DNA from: Nonomuraea polychroma
Lineage (GTDB): Bacteria > Actinomycetota > Actinomycetes > Streptosporangiales > Streptosporangiaceae
Direction: 5' to 3'
Length of the DNA stretch: 64,000 nt
NCBI RefSeq assembly: GCF_004011505.1
Contig: NZ_SAUN01000001.1
Span: forward strand, 7,281,501-7,345,500
Of the stretch, positions 58,703 to 64,000 are shown one piece after another. The translations under genes and the position numbers were made by a program. The notes under the pieces are model-generated. The model worked only from the letters and a program-made list of their open reading frames with translations. It was not told where the DNA came from and did no database searches. Numbering within the stretch: position 1 is the first letter of the stretch; each line of letters opens with the position of its first letter.

Positions 58703-58852
58703 CTAGACATTGAAGATGCTGACCCCGCCGGGCCCGACCAGGAATCCGAGGACGATCAGCACGATCCCCCACAGAATGTCGCGCCGCGCCAGAATCACGT
58801 AGATCCCGGCGATGACGAGGATTACCGCGATGATCCAGAGCAAAGTAGCCAT
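58703..58852 (-). CDS. GPGG-motif small membrane protein
   Basis: This 49-aa protein has two hydrophobic segments (TLLWIIAVILVIAGIYVIL and ILWGIVLIVLGFLVG) and ends GPGGVSIFNV, the GPGG motif of a conserved actinobacterial small membrane protein family. Its size puts it below common ORF cut-offs. A terminator follows. Function is unknown. Confidence 0.85.
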   Translation of the reverse strand: MATLLWIIAVILVIAGIYVILARRDILWGIVLIVLGFLVGPGGVSIFNV

Positions 58853-58922
58853 GGCCTGCAACTGCCCTGAGGGTCAGCCACTTAACATGTTTTCCCCCGC
58901 AGCAAGGGGCAGGGAAAAACAT

Positions 58923-59876
58923 ATGACGACATTCGGTTATTTCCTGTCGTGCGAGGAGCACGGCCCCAAAGAGCTGGTACGGCAGGCCAAGAGCGCGGAA
59001 CGCGCCGGCTTCGAGGCCCTGTGGATCTCCGACCACTTCCACCCGTGGCTCGACGAGCAAGGAGAGTCACCGTTCGTCTGGTCCGTGATCGGCGCCCTGG
59101 CCGAGGCCACGTCTCTGCCGATCACCACCGCCGTGACCTGCCCGCTCATCCGCACCCACCCGGTCGTCATCGCCCAGGCCACGGCCACCACGGCGGCCCT
59201 GACCGGCGGCCGCTTCCGGCTCGGCGTGGGGACCGGCGAGGCGCTCAACGAGCACGTGATCGAGTCCCGCTGGCCACCGCTCGCCGAGCGGCTGGAGATG
59301 CTGGAGGAGGCCGTCGAGCTGATGCGTGAGCTGTTCACCGGCAAGCTGGTCACGCACCGGGGCCGCCATTACCGGGTGGACACCGCCCGGCTCTACACGC
59401 TGCCGGACGAGCCCGCGCCCATCGTCATGTCAGGGCTCGGACAGAAGTCCACGGAGCTGGCCGGGCGCATCGCCGACGGCTACATCTCCACCGCACCGAA
59501 CGCCGAGTCGGTGCAGGCGTTCCGCCAGGCGGGCGGTGCGGGCAAGCCGACGCTGGGCGGACTCAAGGCCTGCTACGCCACCGACGAGGCGGCGGCGCGC
59601 AAGACCGTGCATCGCTTGTGGCCTACGCAGGGCATCAAGGGGGAGGCATCGCAGATCCTTCCGCTGCCGCGCCACTTCGAGCAGCTCGCGCAGTCGGTCA
59701 CCGAGGAGGAGGCCGTCAACGGCAGCCCGGTCGGCCCGGATCCCGAGGTCCATGTCCAGGCGATCCGGCAGTACGTGGAGGCGGGGTTCAGCGAGGTGTA
59801 TGTCAACCAGATCGGCGACGAGCAGGACGCCTTCTTCGACTTCTACGCGCGTGAGGTCCTGCCGCGGGTCCGTTAG
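58923..59876 (+). CDS. F420-dependent glucose-6-phosphate dehydrogenase-like (LLM family)
   Basis: The 317-aa protein begins at ATG 58923 and has SDHFHPWLDEQ (His40/Trp42-like catalytic residues of FGD), GVGTGEALNEHV (Glu for substrate) and the F420-phosphate loop in VMSGLGQKSTELAGRIADGY. The order fits the FGD/TIGR03557-type subgroup; I cannot exclude another sugar phosphate or alcohol substrate. It would supply reduced F420 and is next to transketolase. Confidence 0.8.
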   Translation: MTTFGYFLSCEEHGPKELVRQAKSAERAGFEALWISDHFHPWLDEQGESPFVWSVIGALAEATSLPITTAVTCPLIRTHPVVIAQATATTAALTGGRFRLGVGTGEALNEHVIESRWPPLAERLEMLEEAVELMRELFTGKLVTHRGRHYRVDTARLYTLPDEPAPIVMSGLGQKSTELAGRIADGYISTAPNAESVQAFRQAGGAGKPTLGGLKACYATDEAAARKTVHRLWPTQGIKGEASQILPLPRHFEQLAQSVTEEEAVNGSPVGPDPEVHVQAIRQYVEAGFSEVYVNQIGDEQDAFFDFYAREVLPRVR

Positions 59877-60146
59877 CCCCCGTTTCCGCACGTTACCCGC
59901 GACTGCCACCGCCTCCGCACGCCGGCGAAGGTCCTCGGACGAGGGCCAGGGCCGGGCAATGGGTCTTGGACGAGGGCCACGAGCAGCGACGGGGCCTCGG
60001 AGGAGAGGGCCGAGGGCCGGCGGAGGGCCATCGGGCAGAGCACCGGGGTCGGCGGGGGGCCTCTGCGGGAGGGCGTCGAGGAGTCCGGCGGGTCGAGTTA
60101 AGCGGTCCGGAGGGGGTAGGCGGCCAGGAACCGCATCGAGGAGGTC
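59877..60146. other. 270-bp intergenic region, no gene seen
   Basis: Very GC/purine-rich with short imperfect repeats (GGACGAGGGCCA near 59936 and 59968). I see no ribosome site, RNA fold or convincing small ORF except the GAGGAGG just before transketolase. Confidence 0.6.
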
Positions 60147-61976
60147 ATGATGCCTGAGCGCGATCTTCAGTACCTGGCCGAGCTGGCGGCGCAGCTACGC
60201 GTCGACTCCGTACGGGCCGCCGCCGCGGCCGGGTCGGGCCATCCGACCTCGTCCATGTCCGCGGCCGACCTGATGGCCGTGTTGTTCGCCTGCCATCTCC
60301 GCTATGACTTCAAGGATCCCGGCAACCCCGCCAACGACCACCTGATCTTCTCCAAGGGACACGCCTCTCCCCTGCTCTACTCCCTCTACAAAGCGGCGGG
60401 GATCATCGACGACGAGGAGCTGCTGTCGTTCAGGAAGCGCGGCAGCCGGCTGGAAGGCCATCCCACCCCCCGGCTGCCCTGGGTGGACGTGGCGACCGGA
60501 TCGCTCGGTCAAGGGCTGCCGGTCGGCGTCGGGGTGGCCATGGCAGGGCGGCTGGAACGGCTGCCCTACCGGGTCTGGGTGCTCTGCGGCGACAGCGAGC
60601 TGGCCGAGGGGTCGATCTGGGAGGCCGCCGAGCACGCCGGGGACGAGGGATTGGCGAACGTGACCGCCATCGTCGACGTGAACCGGCTCGGCCAGCGGGG
60701 CCCCACCAGGCACGGATGGGACACCGGAGCGTACGCGCGCAGGTTCGGGGCGTTCGGGTGGCACACGATCGAGATCGACGGGCACGACCCCGGGCAGATC
60801 GACTTCGCGCTGGGCGACGCCTGCAACCAGCGACGGCGGCCGACCGTGATCCTGGCCAAGACCCGCAAGGGCGAAGGCGTGGTGGAGGTCGAGAACCGCG
60901 AGGGCGCGCACGGCAAGGCGCTGAAGGATCCCGGCAAGGCCGTCCAGGAGCTGGGCGGGCCGCGGGACGTGCGGGTCGTGGTCCGCGAACCGGACGCCGC
61001 CCCCGCGCCGCACCGGTTCGACAGCGGGCGGCTGGAGCTGCCCGCGTACAAGGTGGGCGACTCGGTCGCCACGCGGACGGCGTACGGGGAGGCGCTCAAG
61101 GCGCTCGGCGCGGCCAGGGGCGACGTGGTGGCGCTGGACGGCGAGGTCGCGGACTCGACCAAGACGGAGACGTTCGGCGCGGCGTTCCCCGAGCGGTTCT
61201 TCGAGATGTACATCGCCGAGCAGCAGATGGTGGCCGCGGCGGTCGGGCTGCAGGTGCGGGGGTGGAAGCCGTACGCGGCCACGTTCGCGGCGTTCTTGAC
61301 CAGGGCGCACGACTTCATCAGGATGGCCGCGGTGAGCCGGGCCTCGATCCGGTTGGTCGGCTCGCACGCGGGCGTGGCGATCGGGGAGGACGGTCCGTCA
61401 CAGATGGGGCTGGAGGACCTGGCCATGCTGCGCACCCTGTACGGCAGCACCGTGCTCTATCCGTGCGACGCCAACCAGACGGCGGCGCTGGTCGCTGAGA
61501 TGGCGGACGTCGACGGCGTGTCCTACCTGCGGACCACGCGCGGCAGCACGCCGGTGATCTACGAGCCGGGCGAACGTTTCCCCGTCGGCGGGTCGCGGGT
61601 GCTGCGGCACTCCCCCGGTGACCGGGCCACGATCGTGGCCGCCGGCGTGACCGTGCACGAGGCGCTGGCGGCAGCCGAGGAGCTGGCCGGCGCCGGAGTC
61701 CCGGTAGGAGTGATCGACCTGTACTCGGTCAAGCCGGTCGACGCGGCGGCGCTGACCGAGGCGGCCACCACCACCGGCAACCTGATCACGGTCGAGGATC
61801 ACCGGTTGGAAGGCGGGCTGGGCGACGCCGTCATGGACGCCGTGAGCGAGCTCGGCCCGCGGGTGATCAAGCTGGGGGTGGCGGGGCTGCCCGGCTCCGC
61901 GACGCCGGAGGAGCAACTGGCCGACGCACGCATTGACCGCCACGCAATCGCCGCGGCGGTCAAGCGGTTGTTGTGA
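60147..61976 (+). CDS. transketolase (single-chain, short type)
   Basis: The 609-aa protein has SGHPTSSMSAADLM and HLIFSKGHASPLLYSL (TPP pocket), VLCGDSELAEGSIWEAAEHA (GDSE...N-like metal/TPP motif), then the Pyr domain (SVATRTAYGEALKALG, FFEMYIAEQQMVAAAVGLQV) and the C-terminal domain (VEDHRLEGGLGDAV). At about 610 aa it belongs to the short transketolases rather than the usual 690-aa TktA. GAGGAGG precedes the start. It transfers two-carbon units in the pentose phosphate pathway. Confidence 0.93.
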   Translation: MMPERDLQYLAELAAQLRVDSVRAAAAAGSGHPTSSMSAADLMAVLFACHLRYDFKDPGNPANDHLIFSKGHASPLLYSLYKAAGIIDDEELLSFRKRGSRLEGHPTPRLPWVDVATGSLGQGLPVGVGVAMAGRLERLPYRVWVLCGDSELAEGSIWEAAEHAGDEGLANVTAIVDVNRLGQRGPTRHGWDTGAYARRFGAFGWHTIEIDGHDPGQIDFALGDACNQRRRPTVILAKTRKGEGVVEVENREGAHGKALKDPGKAVQELGGPRDVRVVVREPDAAPAPHRFDSGRLELPAYKVGDSVATRTAYGEALKALGAARGDVVALDGEVADSTKTETFGAAFPERFFEMYIAEQQMVAAAVGLQVRGWKPYAATFAAFLTRAHDFIRMAAVSRASIRLVGSHAGVAIGEDGPSQMGLEDLAMLRTLYGSTVLYPCDANQTAALVAEMADVDGVSYLRTTRGSTPVIYEPGERFPVGGSRVLRHSPGDRATIVAAGVTVHEALAAAEELAGAGVPVGVIDLYSVKPVDAAALTEAATTTGNLITVEDHRLEGGLGDAVMDAVSELGPRVIKLGVAGLPGSATPEEQLADARIDRHAIAAAVKRLL

Positions 61977-62001
61977 TCGGTTGTCTCGTTCACGGGCGGG
62001 G

Positions 62002-62385
62002 TCACCGCGCCTTGGCGGTGAGCTTCCTGTTGGCCTTCTTGATGGCGCCGACCAGCTCCTGCTTGGTCATCTTGGACCGGCCGCGGACGCCGAGCCTGGC
62101 GGCCACGCTTTGCAGATGTTCCTTGCTGGCGTTGGCGTCCACGCCTTCGGCCGTGCGACCGGAGCGGTCCGTCGCGCCCTTGTCGGAAGGGCCCTTCTTC
62201 GCCTTCGGCTCCCAGTGGTCGCCGACCTTCTCGAAGGAGTGCTTCAGCGCGGCGAACGCGGTCATGTGGGCGCGGCGGCCCTCGCCGTACTGCTCCACGG
62301 CATTGTCGTGCGCCTTGATCCACGTGGTCTGCGCCTTCTTCGGCGAACGCCTGATGGTCGACGGGAGTTCTTCAACAGCAGGCAT
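62002..62385 (-). CDS. ChaB-family protein with Rho-N/SAP-like tail
   Basis: The 127-aa protein starts MPAVEELPSTIRRSPKKAQT and has the ChaB core TWIKAHDNAVEQYGEGRRAHMTAFAALKHSFEKVGDHW. A C-terminal KEHLQSVAARLGVRGRSKMT, KQELVGAIKKANRK follows, a Rho N-terminal/SAP-like helix-extended-helix that may bind nucleic acid. Function is unknown; it is widely conserved in actinomycetes. Confidence 0.88.
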   Translation of the reverse strand: MPAVEELPSTIRRSPKKAQTTWIKAHDNAVEQYGEGRRAHMTAFAALKHSFEKVGDHWEPKAKKGPSDKGATDRSGRTAEGVDANASKEHLQSVAARLGVRGRSKMTKQELVGAIKKANRKLTAKAR

Positions 62386-62398
62386 GCCGATTCACCTC

Positions 62399-62680
62399 CT
62401 ACAGCGGTGGTTCGTCGTAGTGGCGTCGTTCCTCGTACACGGTGGTCCTGCGGGCTTCAGGCTCCTCGTAGATGTCGTGGCGGTGCACCGGCTCGTCGAT
62501 CGGGCCGACCGCCCTACGGGTGACGGTGATCCTGTATATGCCGAACAGGAGTCCGACAAGTCCGCCGAGCATGAGGATGACCCCCACGACGTTGATGTCG
62601 AGGCCGGCGAGATCGAATTCGACGGCCCAGGTGAGGATCGCGCCGAGCATGATGAGGATGATGCTTCCGGCGATGGTCAT
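62399..62680 (-). CDS. DUF6458-type small membrane protein
   Basis: The 93-aa protein has two helices (AGSIILIMLGAILTWAVEF and INVVGVILMLGGLVGLLFGI) with GLDINVVGVILM, as in DUF6458, then a His/Tyr/Arg-rich cytoplasmic tail (EEPEARRTTVYEERRHYDE). It lies just upstream of chaB on the same strand. Confidence 0.83.
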   Translation of the reverse strand: MTIAGSIILIMLGAILTWAVEFDLAGLDINVVGVILMLGGLVGLLFGIYRITVTRRAVGPIDEPVHRHDIYEEPEARRTTVYEERRHYDEPPL

Positions 62681-62718
62681 CAGATTTACCTCCTTGACAC
62701 GAAGGAACCTCTATCCAC

Positions 62719-63222
62719 ATGTCGAAAAACAAACCAGTCGTGGTGATCGGGCTGATGGGCTCCGGCAAGACGACGGCCGGCCGGCTGATCGCGCAGGCGC
62801 TCGGCCTGGAGTTGAGCGACAGCGACCCGTTCCTGCAGTCCCGGTACGGCGGCACCGCCGCGCAGATCGCCCGCCGCGAAGGGGCCGACACACTGCACCG
62901 GTACGAGGCCGAGCACGTGCTCCACGAGCTGGCCGGCGAGCCCAAGGTGATCGCGGCGGCGGCCAGCACGGTCGAGGACCCGCGGGTGCGGGCGGCATTG
63001 CGTGATCCTTTCGTGGTGTGGGTGGACGCCTCCGACGACGTGCTGGCCGAGCGCATGCACTCCAGTGACCATCGCCCCGACTTCGACCCCGCGGCCATGC
63101 GGGCCCGCCGCGGGCCTTTCTTCCGCGAGGTCGCCGACCTGGTGTGCGACGTCGGGGTCCTGCGTCCCGAGCAGGTGCGGGACGCGGTGCTGCAGGCGCT
63201 GGGCAAGCCTGTGGCCCGGTGA
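62719..63222 (+). CDS. shikimate/gluconate-kinase-like P-loop kinase
   Basis: The 167-aa protein has IGLMGSGKTTAGRLIAQ (Walker A), DSDPFLQSRYGGTAAQIARREG (shikimate-kinase-like DxD), EDPRVRAALRDPFVVWVDAS and a lid region RPDFDPAAMRARRGPF. The D-S-D and R-x3-R pattern resembles shikimate kinases, but the neighbourhood has no aromatic-amino-acid genes, so gluconate or another small sugar acid is equally likely. Confidence 0.75.
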   Translation: MSKNKPVVVIGLMGSGKTTAGRLIAQALGLELSDSDPFLQSRYGGTAAQIARREGADTLHRYEAEHVLHELAGEPKVIAAAASTVEDPRVRAALRDPFVVWVDASDDVLAERMHSSDHRPDFDPAAMRARRGPFFREVADLVCDVGVLRPEQVRDAVLQALGKPVAR

Positions 63223-63260
63223 CCGTACGGTGCGGGTGCCCGGGCCTGGCATAATGATCA

Positions 63261-63304
63261 TGACGCCTGGGTCCTTCGAGGCGCGCGGGGGACCTGAGGC
63301 GTCA
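63261..63304 (+). terminator. hairpin terminator after the P-loop kinase
   Basis: TGACGCCT (63261-63268) with AGGCGTCA (63297-63304), and inner GGTCC/GGACC (63270-63274 and 63290-63294), form an imperfect long hairpin followed by TTTCGG. Confidence 0.6.
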
Positions 63305-63349
63305 TTTCGGGACAACCAATGAACCGCGCCACGCATCTAAGCATCAGTG

Positions 63350-64000
63350 ATGATGGTCCCCGGCGATCCGGAGAGGCTTGGCGGCTACTGGCTGGCGGCC
63401 CGACTCGGCGCGGGCGGGCGCGGCGTGGTCTACGACGCCTACGACGACGACGGCCGCAGGTACGCGGTCACGGTGCCGCGCGGCGAGAGCGGCGGGCGGC
63501 GCTTCGAGCGGGTGACCTGTCCCCATCTGGCCGAGGTGGTCGCCGTCGGGGTCGACGCGGGCGTGCCCTACGTGGTGAGCGAATACGTCGACGGCCCGGA
63601 CCTGCGGCGGGCGGTCGAGCTGCACGGCCCGTACCGGGGGGACGAGCTGGTCGCGCTGGCCGGCGCGCTGGCCGCCGCCCTGGGCGCGCTGCACGAGGCG
63701 GGGCTGACGCATCGCGGGCTCAATCCCGAGAGCGTGCTGCTGGCGGACGGCGGTCCCAAGGTGATCGAGCTGGGTCTGCCGGAGCCCGCGGCCGCGGGGT
63801 CGGTGGACGAGAGCTTCACCTACCTGGCGCCCGAGGTGCTGACCGGCCAGGAGGCGGGAGCGGCGGCCGACGTGTTCGCCTGGGGCGCGGTGGTGTTGTT
63901 CGCGGCCACCGGCCACGACCCGTTCCGCGGGGAGAGCCTGGGCGGGGTCATGCACCGGCTGCTGACCGTGGACCCCGACCTGAGCACGCTGCCCGACCCG
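63350..64000 (+). CDS. pseudokinase, truncated at window end
   Basis: The frame (217 codons visible) is a kinase-like domain related to the gene at 41833: GGYWLAARLGAGGRGVVYDA, YAVTVPRGESGGRRF (no canonical Lys), VVSEYVDGPDLRRAVELHG, THRGLNPESVLLA (HRD to HRG) and VIELGL in place of DFG, with YLAPEVLTGQEAGAAADVFAW. It lacks the catalytic Asp and metal Asp, so it is probably inactive. The rest of the protein lies outside. Confidence 0.85.
   Translation, partial: MMVPGDPERLGGYWLAARLGAGGRGVVYDAYDDDGRRYAVTVPRGESGGRRFERVTCPHLAEVVAVGVDAGVPYVVSEYVDGPDLRRAVELHGPYRGDELVALAGALAAALGALHEAGLTHRGLNPESVLLADGGPKVIELGLPEPAAAGSVDESFTYLAPEVLTGQEAGAAADVFAWGAVVLFAATGHDPFRGESLGGVMHRLLTVDPDLSTLPDP

Overview
The window is uniformly high-GC DNA with dense genes, frequent GTG starts, many 4-bp ATGA/GTGA/TGATG gene overlaps, Ser/Thr kinases, an F420-dependent dehydrogenase, SecA2, DUF5302, ChaB and GPGG small proteins. 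This points to a filamentous actinomycete chromosome, most likely Streptosporangiaceae/Nonomuraea-like. The family-level placement is inference. I see no prophage, plasmid replicon, IS element or CRISPR array; the accessory flavour is confined to about 21-33 kb.

Layout. 0-3.3 kb: a truncated alpha/beta hydrolase behind a perfect 31-bp palindrome, an RlpA-like secreted protein behind a c-di-AMP (ydaO) riboswitch, DUF5302, and an MreB-like actin translationally coupled to a 53-aa protein. 3.3-8.9 kb: a MacAB-type export operon (lipoprotein, adaptor, ATPase, permease) divergent from an OmpR-type two-component system; a 17-bp direct repeat lies between them. 9-12.3 kb: two tandem membrane Ser/Thr kinases. 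12.7-19.1 kb: a coupled herA-sbcD-sbcC-nurA operon, the archaeal-style end-resection set and the most striking locus here. 19.2-21.3 kb: a ROK regulator and a beta-propeller glycosidase-like gene. 21.3-29.2 kb: a NarL-type two-component system with an ABC transporter, a VapBC module followed by a small zinc-finger ORF, and three disrupted genes (two in-frame TAG codons and one frameshift).

29.3-37 kb: a phosphotransferase, a secreted anchored protein, a possible type VII-like module (YbaB, helical and membrane proteins), tRNA-Lys(CTT) with its terminator, a MoxR/VWA pair and a NERD protein. 37-41 kb: a TetR gene and three acyl-CoA dehydrogenases whose two promoters share one operator motif. 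41.2-45.3 kb: GNAT, a large pseudokinase/beta-propeller protein and a minisatellite-rich intergenic region. 45.2-47.3 kb: a TetR gene and FAD monooxygenase separated by three operators spaced exactly 22 bp apart. 47.5-64 kb: mostly housekeeping or stress genes (DMT transporters, methyltransferase, SecA2, topoisomerase IB, phosphoesterase, F420-dependent dehydrogenase, transketolase, ChaB, shikimate/gluconate-kinase-like), ending in a second, truncated pseudokinase gene.

How genes work together: HerA/NurA with SbcCD should process DNA ends; each two-component system probably controls its adjacent exporter; each TetR probably controls its adjacent catabolic or oxidative gene; the F420-dependent dehydrogenase (glucose-6-phosphate type) and transketolase both fit pentose-phosphate metabolism.
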